64,000 nt of DNA, taken from positions 186,001 through 250,000 of the forward strand of contig JANRLT010000044.1 in assembly GCA_033762255.1 (NCBI GenBank), in the 5' to 3' direction. This document shows, in pieces, positions 43,433 through 52,101 of the stretch. Source of the stretch: Pirellulales bacterium. Its GTDB lineage: Bacteria > Planctomycetota > Planctomycetia > Pirellulales > JALHPA01. How positions within the stretch are numbered: the stretch's first letter is position 1; each line of letters opens with the position of its first letter. The notes beneath the pieces were generated by a model. The model made no database searches. It was not told the DNA's origin and saw only the letters and a program-made list of their open reading frames with translations. The translations under genes and the position numbers were made by a program.

Positions 43433-44938
43433 ATGTCCGATTCGTCACCATCCCCCGAATTGAGTTCCGGCCAGCAATTGGAAGCCGCCCGCCGCGCCAA
43501 ACTACAAAAACTGGTCGAATTGGGCGTGGACCCGTGGGGTTGCCGCTTTGACAACCATAAAAAAATCAGTGAGATCCGCGCGCGCGAGGGAGAAATCACT
43601 AGCAGCACTACTTCCGACGGCCAGACGGAACAACATGGCCCCACCGTCCGCGCGGCCGGGCGGATTATGCTCTTGCGCGATACCGGCAAACTCATTTTTA
43701 TCACGCTGCGCGATTGGTCGGGCGATATCCAGTTGTTCCTGGGAAAAAAACAAGTCGGCGACGCCAACTGGGCTGTCGCGCAGTGCCTGGACCTCGGGGA
43801 TCTCTTGGGCGTGGAGGGAGAACTCAAGCGAACCAAGACAGGCGAACTGACGATTTTTGTGACGGAACTGCAGTACCTAGGCAAGTCGCTAGAAACCCCG
43901 CCGGATAAGCATAAAGGGCTAGCCGATCCCGAATTGCGTCAACGGATGCGGTACCTGGACCTCACCCATACCGAGGGAGTCTGGCCGCGATTCCTCAAGC
44001 GGACTCAAATCGTGCATTCGATAAGGCAAACGCTGGCGGGAGAGGGATTTGTGGAGATTGAGGGGCCGACTTTGCACGCTATTGCCGGGGGCGCGGCGGC
44101 GCGGCCCTTTGTGACGCACCACAACGCCCTGGATATGCAATTGTACCTGAGAATCGCGCTAGAGTTGCACCTCAAGCGGTTGTTGGTTGGCGGTGTGGAG
44201 CGCGTGTACGAATTGGGACGCGTCTATCGCAACGAAGGGATCAGCCCGCGACATAATCCGGAATTTACGATGCTGGAGGTGTATCAGGCGTATGGCGACT
44301 ACCGCACGATGATGGACCTGACCGAAAAACTGCTAGTTGGCGCGATCCAAGCGACCGGACAGCCGCTGCAACTGGCCTGGGGCGAAAAAAACATCGACTT
44401 TACACCTCCCTTTGCGCGGGCGACTTATGACGAGTTATTCGCCCAGCACGCGGGCGTGGATCCAACTGATCCTGCGGGATTAATAACTAAAGCGAGGGAG
44501 TTGCATCTGGACACGGCAGGCAAACACCCGGATGTGATCAAAAGCGAGATTTTTGAGGAATGCGTGGAGGACGCGCTGGTGGGACCGATTTTTGTCATGG
44601 ATTATCCCGCTAGCATTTGCCCCCTGACCAAGCGCAAAAAAGAGAATCCCGCCGTGGCGGAGCGGTTTGAACTATTTGTGCAGGGCATGGAACTGGCCAA
44701 CGCCTATACGGAACTAAATGATCCCGACCTGCAGGAGCAACTGTTCAGCCAGCAACTGGCTGGCCAAAAAGAAGAAGACAGCATGGCCAAGATGGACCGC
44801 GACTTTATCAAGGCCCTGCGCCACGGCATGCCCCCCGCCGGCGGCCTGGGAATCGGCATCGACCGGCTGGTGATGCTACTCACCAATAGCACGACGATCC
44901 GCGATGTGATTTTGTTCCCGCTCTTGCGGGGGGAATGA
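43433..44938 (+). CDS. lysS: Lysine--tRNA ligase (class II), 501 aa
   Basis: Charges tRNA-Lys. The N-terminal OB-fold anticodon domain (residues about 70-165) includes VRAAGRIMLLRDTGKLIF and ITLRDWSGDIQLFLGKKQ, and RQRMRYLDLTHTEG starts the catalytic part. Class II motif 2 is YRNEGISPRHNPEFTMLE (near 270) and motif 3 is GLGIGIDRLVMLLT (near 482). The SxxNxYTELNDP-like ELANAYTELNDPDLQ is also present. The length is close to E. coli LysS (505). ATG 43433 follows a GACCCGC stretch without a strong ribosome site and starts a typical charged leader (MSDSSPSPEL). Ordinary core gene; the next gene on this strand is over 300 bp away. Confidence 0.96.
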   Translation: MSDSSPSPELSSGQQLEAARRAKLQKLVELGVDPWGCRFDNHKKISEIRAREGEITSSTTSDGQTEQHGPTVRAAGRIMLLRDTGKLIFITLRDWSGDIQLFLGKKQVGDANWAVAQCLDLGDLLGVEGELKRTKTGELTIFVTELQYLGKSLETPPDKHKGLADPELRQRMRYLDLTHTEGVWPRFLKRTQIVHSIRQTLAGEGFVEIEGPTLHAIAGGAAARPFVTHHNALDMQLYLRIALELHLKRLLVGGVERVYELGRVYRNEGISPRHNPEFTMLEVYQAYGDYRTMMDLTEKLLVGAIQATGQPLQLAWGEKNIDFTPPFARATYDELFAQHAGVDPTDPAGLITKARELHLDTAGKHPDVIKSEIFEECVEDALVGPIFVMDYPASICPLTKRKKENPAVAERFELFVQGMELANAYTELNDPDLQEQLFSQQLAGQKEEDSMAKMDRDFIKALRHGMPPAGGLGIGIDRLVMLLTNSTTIRDVILFPLLRGE

Positions 44939-45287
44939 GGGATACAGAGTCTAAAGGGAGAGGATACTGATTTAAGCACGGAGTCACGGAGTAAATCCAG
45001 AGTTGCACGGAGAAAAGAGGGAAACTGATGGCATTGCAATTAGAAGAGCTTACCCACGAGATCATTGGCGCAGCAATTGAAGTAAATCGTGTGCTAGGTC
45101 CAGAACGAATTAAAGTCAGAATTATGAATGCAGAATGAAGATTTGAATGCTTGCCAATCGGCGCTTTGCATTTTTACTTCCCTATTCTGCTTCTCACTTT
45201 GCCCTACCCCCCGTTCACTATCCCCTATCCCCTTCCCCCTGTTCCCCATTCCCCGTTCCCTAACTTCCCGTCCACGGATGGACAACC
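44939..45287. other. Spacer with GxxExxY remnant and mosaic repeats
   Basis: Contains CACGGAGTCACGGAG-type sequence (44977 on), the truncated GxxExxY gene (45028-45138), an AATGCAGAATGAAG mosaic (45107-45150) and a C-rich run (45201-45272) ending just before the permease start. Confidence 0.7.
45028..45138 (+). pseudogene. Truncated GxxExxY-family gene remnant, 36 codons
   Basis: ATG 45028, after AGAGGG, reads MALQLEELTHEIIGAAIEVN then RVLGPE, matching the N terminus of GxxExxY-family proteins (usual pattern L-T-x-x-I-I-G-A-A-I-E-V-H-x-x-L-G-P-G). From there it leaves the family and ends in RIKVRIMNAE*, which is the translation of the AATGCAGAATGAAG mosaic repeat. The remaining about 90 residues of the family are missing. 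A decayed copy, cut at the repeat; not a functional gene. Confidence 0.7.
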
Positions 45288-46898
45288 ATGTACAAAATTT
45301 TGCTCTGCCTGCGGTATCTGCGGACCCGCTGGATCGCGCTTGCCAGCATTATTAGCGTGATGTTGGGTGTGGCGACGATGATCGTGGTTAATAGCGTCAT
45401 GTCGGGCTTTACGCACGAAATGATGACCCGTCTGCGCGGCAGCTTTGCCGATTTAATCTTTGAAAGCACCAGTCTGGACGGTTTTCCCGACGCCGACTGG
45501 CACATGGCCAAAATCCGCGAAGTCGGCGGTGACCGCATCGTCGGGGTCACGCCCACAGTCCATGTCCCCTCCATGCTCAGCTTTCAGGTCAATGGCCAAT
45601 GGATCAACCGCCAGATCGTCTTGATCGGCGTCGATCCCGCCACCCAAGCCAGCGCGAGCGACCTGTCCCAAAATCTGCTCCATGCGGGGAATCGGCAAAA
45701 GTTGTCGTTTGACCTGCGCGAGGGAGGCTTCGACCTGTATGATCGCCAGGCTCCCGCCGGAGAAGCCCAGGAACGAACCGACCTCAAACACGCGGGGTGG
45801 GAGTATCGCCGTTTTCAGGCCGAACGCCGCAAAGCGCTCGAACGAACCCAACAGGCCGAAGCCGCCCTGCGCGAGCAACAGGCCTTGGCCAATCCATCCC
45901 CGGCCCCCCTAAATCCCGCCGCGGGCAACTCCTCCGCGCCCGTGGGCGTCCCCACGGACTCAGCCGCAACCGATAGCGCCGCGGCCCCGGTGACGGATCC
46001 GTTCGCCCAGCGAGCGACACAACCAGAGCAGGTTTTTGACCCAGCCAAGGAGCAGTTCACCGGGATCATCCTGGGGAAGGAGCTGATTTTTCATGACGCG
46101 CTGGCGCGGTTTTTGGTGATCCCCGGCGATGATGTCAAGATCTCCTTTCCCACCGTGGGCCACCCCCCCAAGATCCTCAGTGATAACTTTACCGTGGTGG
46201 ATATTTATGAAAGTAAAATGACCGGGCATGATGGAAACTTTGTCTTTGTGCCGTTGCGCCAATTGCAAGAAATGCGGGGAATGATCGATCCCGCCACTGG
46301 CAGCGGACGAGTCAATGCCATTCAAATCCGCGTGCGGGACGGCGTCGATGTGACAGAGCTGCGCGCGGAAATGGCCGCGGCTTTTTCCAAGGCGTTTTAT
46401 AAAATCGAAACTTGGCAGGAAAAAGTCGGCCCGCTGCTGGCCGCCGTCGCCATGGAAAAGCAAGTGCTGAACATACTATTGTTTTTAATCATTGCCGTCG
46501 CCGGATTTGGCATCTTGGCGATCTTTTTTATGATCGTCGTGGAAAAAACCAAGGACATCGGCATTCTCAAATCGCTCGGGGCTTCGCGGCAGGGGATCAT
46601 GGGCATCTTTCTGGGCTATGGCCTGTCGCTGGGGATTGTCGGCTCCGGAGTTGGGCTAATCCTGGGCTTGATTTTTGTTTGGAATATCAACACCATTCGG
46701 GACCTGCTGGAGTATTGCACCGGCCAGCGCGTCTTTGATCCCAGCATTTATTACTTTTACAAAATCCCCACAGTGGTCGAGCCATTGACCGTGGGCTGGA
46801 TTGTTTTAGGCGCATTGGTGATCGCGGTGTTGGCCAGCGTGCTGCCGGCCATTCGCGCGGCCAATCTTCATCCCGTGGAGGCGCTTCGCTATGAATAA
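45288..46898 (+). CDS. LolC/E-type ABC transporter permease, 536 aa
   Basis: Inner-membrane permease of the FtsX/MacB fold. One N-terminal helix (WIALASIISVMLGVATMIVV), a large periplasmic domain (about residues 45-370), then three C-terminal helices (ILLFLIIAVAGFGILAIFFMI, GIMGIFLGYGLSLGIVGSGV and VGWIVLGALVIAVLASVLPA) and the coupling sequence [15 protein letters not shown] typical of LolC/LolE. The periplasmic part contains an unusual Ala/Gln-rich charged insertion with Pro/Ala linker (residues about 160-250). Its last codons overlap the ATPase start by 8 bp, so translation is coupled. Lipoprotein release is the family's best-known job; other substrates are possible. Confidence 0.88.
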   Translation: MYKILLCLRYLRTRWIALASIISVMLGVATMIVVNSVMSGFTHEMMTRLRGSFADLIFESTSLDGFPDADWHMAKIREVGGDRIVGVTPTVHVPSMLSFQVNGQWINRQIVLIGVDPATQASASDLSQNLLHAGNRQKLSFDLREGGFDLYDRQAPAGEAQERTDLKHAGWEYRRFQAERRKALERTQQAEAALREQQALANPSPAPLNPAAGNSSAPVGVPTDSAATDSAAAPVTDPFAQRATQPEQVFDPAKEQFTGIILGKELIFHDALARFLVIPGDDVKISFPTVGHPPKILSDNFTVVDIYESKMTGHDGNFVFVPLRQLQEMRGMIDPATGSGRVNAIQIRVRDGVDVTELRAEMAAAFSKAFYKIETWQEKVGPLLAAVAMEKQVLNILLFLIIAVAGFGILAIFFMIVVEKTKDIGILKSLGASRQGIMGIFLGYGLSLGIVGSGVGLILGLIFVWNINTIRDLLEYCTGQRVFDPSIYYFYKIPTVVEPLTVGWIVLGALVIAVLASVLPAIRAANLHPVEALRYE

Positions 46899-47778
46899 CC
46901 TAATCGAGTCATTTTCCACCGCGACAGTACCCCCAGCGCGCGGCGGGCAGGGAGCTATTTCTCCCCAGGAACAGACCCACTTAAGCCAAAATACCGCCGC
47001 CGAGCGCGGCGTGCGCGGTCCACACGCGCGGTTTCCACCAGCGGCGATAGAGCCCTCCGGGGAGCACCAATCTTCCACCGGCGCAAAAACGCAACTATGT
47101 GCGCGGGGGTTGGTCAAAAATTATCGCAAGGGAGAATTAGAAATTCCCGTTTTGCGGGGGGTGGATTTGGAACTGCGGGCGGGAGAGTTTTTGTCGATTA
47201 TCGGTCAAAGCGGATCGGGTAAAAGCACGTTATTACATTTGCTGGGGACGCTGGACGCGCCGACCGCGGGGGAAATTCACTTTTGGGGGCATCGGATTGA
47301 CAATTTGCCCGTCAAAGCGCGCGATCGCCTGCGAAATGAAGAATTTGGCATGGTGTTTCAGTTTTACCACCTCTTGCCGGAACTGACCGCGCTGGAAAAT
47401 GTACTGATGCCGCTGATGATTCGGGAAAATTGGTGGAATTATCAGCGAAACAAGCGAAAATACGCCGCCCGCGCGACGGAACTGCTAGAGATGGTAGGCC
47501 TGGGTCACCGCAGCCATCACCAACCGCGGGAAATGTCCGGGGGTGAAATGCAGCGGACCGCCATCGCCCGCGCCCTCATGACCCAGCCGCAAGTGCTCCT
47601 GGCGGACGAGCCGACGGGAAATCTGGACGCGGCGACCGGGGAGGAAATTTTGGGAATCTTGCGAACCTTGAATCGCACCCAAAACCTCTCTATCATCATG
47701 GTCACACACGATCAGGGGCTGGCGGCCCGCGCCGATCGTATTATCCGCTTGTCCGCGGGGCGTGTGGAGTTGGTATAA
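46891..47778 (+). CDS. LolD-type ABC transporter ATP-binding protein, 295 aa
   Basis: Powers the permease encoded before it (8-bp overlap). From about residue 68 it is a standard ABC domain: [20 protein letters not shown], Walker [10 protein letters not shown] (106-114), Q-loop [20 protein letters not shown], signature MSGGEMQR (about 215-222, with M for L), Walker [10 protein letters not shown] (about 236-244), and H-loop VTHD. In front is an atypical 65-residue extension rich in Pro/Ala/Gly/Ser without known domain, which may be disordered or mean that the true start is an internal codon near [10 protein letters not shown]. Followed by a G-rich purine run on the coding strand. Confidence 0.92.
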   Translation: MNNLIESFSTATVPPARGGQGAISPQEQTHLSQNTAAERGVRGPHARFPPAAIEPSGEHQSSTGAKTQLCARGLVKNYRKGELEIPVLRGVDLELRAGEFLSIIGQSGSGKSTLLHLLGTLDAPTAGEIHFWGHRIDNLPVKARDRLRNEEFGMVFQFYHLLPELTALENVLMPLMIRENWWNYQRNKRKYAARATELLEMVGLGHRSHHQPREMSGGEMQRTAIARALMTQPQVLLADEPTGNLDAATGEEILGILRTLNRTQNLSIIMVTHDQGLAARADRIIRLSAGRVELV

Positions 47779-47944
47779 TGGTAGCGAGCAGGGACAAGGG
47801 GATAGGGAGCCAGGGGCCAGGTGTTAGGGACGAGGGGTCAAAGTGCCAATTCTCGTACCAAAATAATAAATACCAAAAACCAAACTTCATTACTCCAAAC
47901 TCCACTCCTCCAAACTCCAAAACCAAACTTCATCCTCCCGCATC

Positions 47945-48802
47945 ATGTCGCTGCAAATTTACATCTCTGGCAAATTCTACCCCAAAGAGGACGCCAAGAT
48001 CAGCGTCTATGATCATGGGTTGCTGTATGGCGATGGCGTGTTTGAGGGGTTGCGCAGCTACGGCGGCAAGGTCTTTCGCCTGGAACAGCATTTGGACCGC
48101 CTGTGGGCGTCGGCCCGGGCGATCATGCTAGAGATTCCCCTCTCGCGCCCCGCCCTGGCCAAAGCGGTCAACGACACCGTCGCGCTCAATAAAATCCAGG
48201 ATGGGTACGTGCGGCTGGTTGTGACCCGCGGGGCGGGCAGCCTGGGCCTAGACCCCCACAAAACCAGCCATCCCCAGGTGATCATCATCGCCGACGCGAT
48301 CAGCCTCTATCCGGATGAGTTTTATCAAAAAGGGTTAGAGATCATCACCGCCAGCACGATCCGCAACCATCCCGCCGCCCTCAGCCCCCGAATCAAGTCG
48401 CTGAATTATTTAAATAATATCCTGGCCAAGCTCGAGGGCCTGCAGGCGGGATGTGTCGAGGCCCTCATGCTTAACCACAAAGGTGAAGTGGCGGAATGCA
48501 CGGGAGATAATATATTTCTGGTTAAAAATTCCGCCGTCCTTACCCCCCCCTTGGACGCGGGAATACTCGAAGGGATCACCCGCGACGCTATCATGGAACT
48601 GGCCCGCAAGGCGGGCTACGAAGTTCGTGAACCCGCCCTGACCCGGCACGATGTCTACACCGCGGACGAATGTTTCTTAACCGGTTCCGCCGCCGAGGTC
48701 ATCCCCGTGGTCAAGGTCGATCAACGCCCCATTGGCAATGGCACCGTCGGCCCCGTAACCCGCGACCTGCTAGAACGCTTTAAGAAAGCGACACGCGGCT
48801 AG
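47945..48802 (+). CDS. ilvE: Branched-chain/D-amino-acid class IV aminotransferase, 285 aa
   Basis: Pyridoxal-phosphate enzyme of fold type IV. ISVYDHGLLYGDGVFEGLRS (residues about 19-38) is the N-terminal signature, Lys151 in RIKSLNYLNNILAK should bind the cofactor, and EALMLNHKGEVAECTGDNIF plus EGITRDAIMELARKAGYEV and ADECFLTGSAAEVIPV complete the pattern. The length is a little below E. coli IlvE (309). Likely reaction: 2-oxoglutarate-dependent transamination of branched-chain amino acids; D-alanine aminotransferase is a close alternative, so the symbol is provisional. A G-rich run begins at its stop codon. Confidence 0.85.
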   Translation: MSLQIYISGKFYPKEDAKISVYDHGLLYGDGVFEGLRSYGGKVFRLEQHLDRLWASARAIMLEIPLSRPALAKAVNDTVALNKIQDGYVRLVVTRGAGSLGLDPHKTSHPQVIIIADAISLYPDEFYQKGLEIITASTIRNHPAALSPRIKSLNYLNNILAKLEGLQAGCVEALMLNHKGEVAECTGDNIFLVKNSAVLTPPLDAGILEGITRDAIMELARKAGYEVREPALTRHDVYTADECFLTGSAAEVIPVVKVDQRPIGNGTVGPVTRDLLERFKKATRG

Positions 48803-48892
48803 GGGACAGGGTTAGGGGATAGGGGTTAGAGACGAGGGATGAGGGACGAGGGTGGCGGGGAAAAAACTTGGCCCCTCACTGCTTCAACAAAT

Positions 48893-48911
48893 CCGCCGAT
48901 GGTATCGGCGG
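48893..48911 (+). repeat. 19-bp hairpin repeat, copy 5
   Basis: Perfect CCGCCGATGGTATCGGCGG, preceded by CAACAAAT and followed by TGCGAGAGACG. Confidence 0.9.
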
Positions 48912-49003
48912 TGCGAGAGACGGGAGGTGGGAGACGAGAGGCGGCAGGCAGGAGACGCAGGGGTGCAGGGGAGCGGAGGTGCAAGGGGGGAATGGCAACA
49001 AAG

Positions 49004-49022
49004 CCGCCGATGGTATCGGCGG
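49004..49022 (+). repeat. 19-bp hairpin repeat, copy 6
   Basis: Perfect CCGCCGATGGTATCGGCGG, preceded by CAACAAAG and followed by TGCGGGAGACG, so the flanks resemble copy 5. Confidence 0.9.
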
Positions 49023-49154
49023 TGCGGGAGACGAGGGTCGAGGGACGGGAGACGCAGGGAGAATGGTAAAAATTTAGTAGTAAGAATGCAGCAGGCAGAA
49101 TGACTGTAATCAATTTTTGATTCTTCATTTTTAATTCTTATTTGACAGCCCTCC

Positions 49155-50297
49155 TCACCGCAGTTCCTCCATAAACCTTAAATACCGCGCGTTCAGCAAG
49201 CGAAAGTCCTTGCCAAACACACTGACAAAGTCCGTCAACCGCGCTTGCGGTGGATAATCCGTAAATGCCTCGCGATTGGCCGTCAGTTGCAAATACCGCG
49301 CGTATTCCCGTGGGTGTTGCTCCACCAGAAAAAACGTGAACGCCCACGCCTCGGCATAACCCGCATCCGGGTCGGCGTCAAAAAAACGGTCATCGGCAAT
49401 TAGTCGCAACAACGCGTCTTCCGGACGGCGTTCTTTTACATATGTCCTAAACTGCGCTAGCCGGTCGCGATTGATGCGATCCTCGCGTCGGGGATAGCCT
49501 CGCGAATCCCACACGCCGGGGGCTTCAAACATGGTCCCCAACCCCTCCGCCACCCACCGCGGCGGCGGCGACCAGCGATTATGGATGCCGGTGTTAAACG
49601 CCGCCTGGTGGGCCGCTTCATGCACAATGGTCGCCATATTTTGCTGCCAGTTGCGAGTGGATTTTCCCCCATCCAGGTCAAAGAGGGCCACGCGGTTGGT
49701 TCCTCCCAGGTAATAGCCCAGCATTTCCGGCGTCGCGGCCACCCCTTGATTGGTCGAATACCTGATAAAATCGGCCTGCCGGTCCAACACCACGGCCACG
49801 AGCGGAAATTCCGGCTCCGCCAGTTGAAACCCCCGCACCTGAAAATACATCACGAATGAACGGTACATTTCTTCAAACCGCTCCGCCCAGGCGCGGGCTT
49901 TGCCGGATTGGGTGGCGACCAAAAAATGCCCGGTGGATGTGACCGTAAAATCATGTCCTAGTTCGGCTTCTAGCCGGGCTTTCATGACGCTGGCGGGATA
50001 GCTAGTAAAATCACGCGCGGTCTGGCGAAAATCCGTTGCTTGATTAGGGTGAAATGATTTGAGCGCCCCCGCGCGGGTCAGCAGCAGAACGTTATCCTCC
50101 GACCAGGCGAGCGGCCGCCCCTCTAGCCGCTCGCCAGCCAAAGTCAGTTCAAAGGTCACCCGCGGCGGTTCCGCCGACAACGTCAGAGGCAAAATCATCT
50201 GCCCGCAAATGGCCAGGACCATAGACAACCAGCCGCGCGCTTGCCATCTCGTCCGCCCAGCCACAAAATCATCCCCTGCCGGCGTCAGTGCTTGCAT
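49155..50297 (-). CDS. Exported DUF1570 putative peptidase-like protein, 380 aa
   Basis: IVHEAAHQAAFNTGIHNR (near residues 218-235) is the HExxH motif typical of DUF1570, and WVAEGLGTMFEAPG about 25 residues later supplies the glutamate expected as third zinc ligand, the gluzincin arrangement. An N-terminal hydrophobic segment (WLSMVLAICGQMILPLTLSA) suggests export. The family is common in planctomycetes and of unknown physiological role. The start at 50297 (MQALTPAGDD) gives an unusually long leader; an internal ATG at 50222 (MVLAICG) may be the true start. Divergent from the next gene. Confidence 0.85.
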   Translation of the reverse strand: MQALTPAGDDFVAGRTRWQARGWLSMVLAICGQMILPLTLSAEPPRVTFELTLAGERLEGRPLAWSEDNVLLLTRAGALKSFHPNQATDFRQTARDFTSYPASVMKARLEAELGHDFTVTSTGHFLVATQSGKARAWAERFEEMYRSFVMYFQVRGFQLAEPEFPLVAVVLDRQADFIRYSTNQGVAATPEMLGYYLGGTNRVALFDLDGGKSTRNWQQNMATIVHEAAHQAAFNTGIHNRWSPPPRWVAEGLGTMFEAPGVWDSRGYPRREDRINRDRLAQFRTYVKERRPEDALLRLIADDRFFDADPDAGYAEAWAFTFFLVEQHPREYARYLQLTANREAFTDYPPQARLTDFVSVFGKDFRLLNARYLRFMEELR

Positions 50298-50436
50298 GTT
50301 TCACTCGATGATAAGTGTCTAATCCCCCAGGCTCCGCACTTTAATTCTAGGTTACGCGAAATGACGGTGACGCCCCATAAATAACGATTTTTCTAGCGAA
50401 CCGGGGGAAATAAAATGTTAAAATGAATTTGCCTAA

Positions 50437-51978
50437 ATGGGATTTGTCATGTTGCCGCCCCAACACTTTTTTTACGGTTGCCCGATGACCGCCGACACCC
50501 TCATTCATTTCCTATTTTCACCCAAGTTCCCCGGGAGGATAACCAGCCAGCTCATGCGGTTGCTGGCTGGGGCGTTGTTGCTGGTTTATTTGCAGCATGG
50601 GGGGACGCGCGCGGGCATCGCCCAAGACACAACCAAGCCAGGCCCCCCCTCCCCTGCTGCTCAATCACCTTCCCCGACGCAGCCCCCTTTGACTACGCAG
50701 CCCCCATTAACAGATAAACCGCCATTGGCGGACCAGGCTTCCCCGGCTTCGGAAACGTCGGACATGTCCGACACCCCGCAAGCGACGGCCGTGCGAAAAC
50801 TACTGCGTCAGTTAGAGGCCCCCGTGCTGGAGGACCGGGACGCGGCGGAAGCGGAGCTGATCGAGCTGGGGCCGGATATCTTGCCGCTTTTGCCCGCGGA
50901 AAAAACCTTGCCCAAGGGGGCCCAGCAAAGCCTGGCCCGTATTCGCAAAGCCATCGAGGTGCAGGCGATCGCGCTGACGGCTAAAGGCTCGTTGGTAACG
51001 CTCAAGGTTGAAAAAATCCCCTTGGCGGATGTCCTGGCCGACCTGCAAAAGCAAACGGGCAATACGCTCAAACTTGGCGAAAATCAAGCCGACCTGGCCA
51101 ACACGCCGATCACGCTGGATTTAACTAAGGAACCATTTTGGCGGGCGCTCGACAAAATTTTGGACCAGGCCCAGGCCACGACCTATCTCTTTCATCCCGA
51201 TCATGGAATTCTAATTATTCCCAAGGCCAAAATGGCTTTGCCGCGCTTTGGACAGGCCAGTTACAGCGGTCCATTACGGATCGATGCCACGCAATTAATT
51301 CTGAGCCGCGATCCCCGCATGGCCAATGACCCATTATTGCGGGCCACGGTGGAGATCGCCTGGGAACCGCAGTTGCGGCCGATTTTTTTGGAATTGGACC
51401 AAAAATCACTAGTCGCCAAGGATGATCAAAGCCGCACGTGGTCCTCGGCGATGGACCAGGGGAGCGCGGGGAGCCTGATTAATCATAAAACCAACGCCGC
51501 TTCCCTGGATATGCTGCTGGAGGCTCCCCCCCGCGCGGCGACCGAGCTAAAAAGCCTGACCGGCAGGATCAAGCTATTGATGCCCGGCCAAACCCAGACG
51601 TTCACCTTTAACGACCTGGGCAAGGCCAAGAACGTGGAAAAGAAGCTGGCTCAAGCGACAGTCACGCTAGAGAACATTGTCAAAAACGATGAATTGTGGG
51701 AATTTCATGTGCGCATCCGCTATGACCAGCCGTATGTCGCGTTTGAATCGTATTTGGCCGCCTGGATCTTGTCTTATCAGCCGGTCTTGTTTGACAACCA
51801 GGGCAAAACAATAGAACATATCAGTTTGGATACCAACGGCCGCAATGAGCGGGAAATTCTCTTGGTGTATCTGTACGATGTGGCGGACCTGACGGGGTGT
51901 AAATGGGTTTATACCTTGCCGGGGGGGATTTTGGAGGTACCGTTAGAATTTGAACTACAGAGCCTGCCGCTCCCCTAA
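50437..51978 (+). CDS. Secreted protein with STN-like region, unknown function, 513 aa
   Basis: A hydrophobic segment (MRLLAGALLLVYLQHGG at residues 40-56) looks like a signal peptide preceded by a long leader, so the real start may be ATG 50485 or 50554. A Pro/Gln/Ser/Thr-rich linker (about 65-105) follows, then HEAT-like QLEAPVLEDRDAAEAELIEL (about 125-145) and an STN-like unit: VTLKVEKIPLADVLADLQKQ, TGNTLKLGEN and ITLDLTKEPFWRALDKIL, as in secretins and TonB receptors. The C-terminal half (about 280-513) is beta-rich and not recognised. Typical of planctomycete exported proteins; the role is open. Confidence 0.78.
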   Translation: MGFVMLPPQHFFYGCPMTADTLIHFLFSPKFPGRITSQLMRLLAGALLLVYLQHGGTRAGIAQDTTKPGPPSPAAQSPSPTQPPLTTQPPLTDKPPLADQASPASETSDMSDTPQATAVRKLLRQLEAPVLEDRDAAEAELIELGPDILPLLPAEKTLPKGAQQSLARIRKAIEVQAIALTAKGSLVTLKVEKIPLADVLADLQKQTGNTLKLGENQADLANTPITLDLTKEPFWRALDKILDQAQATTYLFHPDHGILIIPKAKMALPRFGQASYSGPLRIDATQLILSRDPRMANDPLLRATVEIAWEPQLRPIFLELDQKSLVAKDDQSRTWSSAMDQGSAGSLINHKTNAASLDMLLEAPPRAATELKSLTGRIKLLMPGQTQTFTFNDLGKAKNVEKKLAQATVTLENIVKNDELWEFHVRIRYDQPYVAFESYLAAWILSYQPVLFDNQGKTIEHISLDTNGRNEREILLVYLYDVADLTGCKWVYTLPGGILEVPLEFELQSLPLP

Positions 51979-52101
51979 GAATATTGATTTGTCCGGGTTT
52001 CCCGGAAAAAAATCTTGTCCCACGCAACTTTGTTGACACCTGGCCACTTTGTGCCAGAACATCCTTTTTTCCAAGACCGTATTTTCGCATAGGTAACGCC
52101 A

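Larger units (their letters stand above)
48803..49154. other. Repeat-bearing spacer between ilvE-like and DUF1570 genes
   Basis: A G-rich purine run (48800-48860), two copies of the 19-bp hairpin (48893-48911 and 49004-49022) embedded in GAGACG-rich purine sequence, then an AT-rich AATGCAGCAGGCAGAATGAC-type mosaic (49081-49140). No gene; open frames translate repeats. Confidence 0.75.

Noticed and set aside
11747-49022. CRISPR array
   Set aside because: The 19-bp hairpin copies are scattered over 37 kb without regular spacers or cas genes.
51990-52010. TCCGGG-TTT-CCCGGA hairpin after the STN-like gene
   Set aside because: On the plus strand the run after the stem is A, not T, so it is not a terminator for the gene before it; no minus-strand gene ends here.
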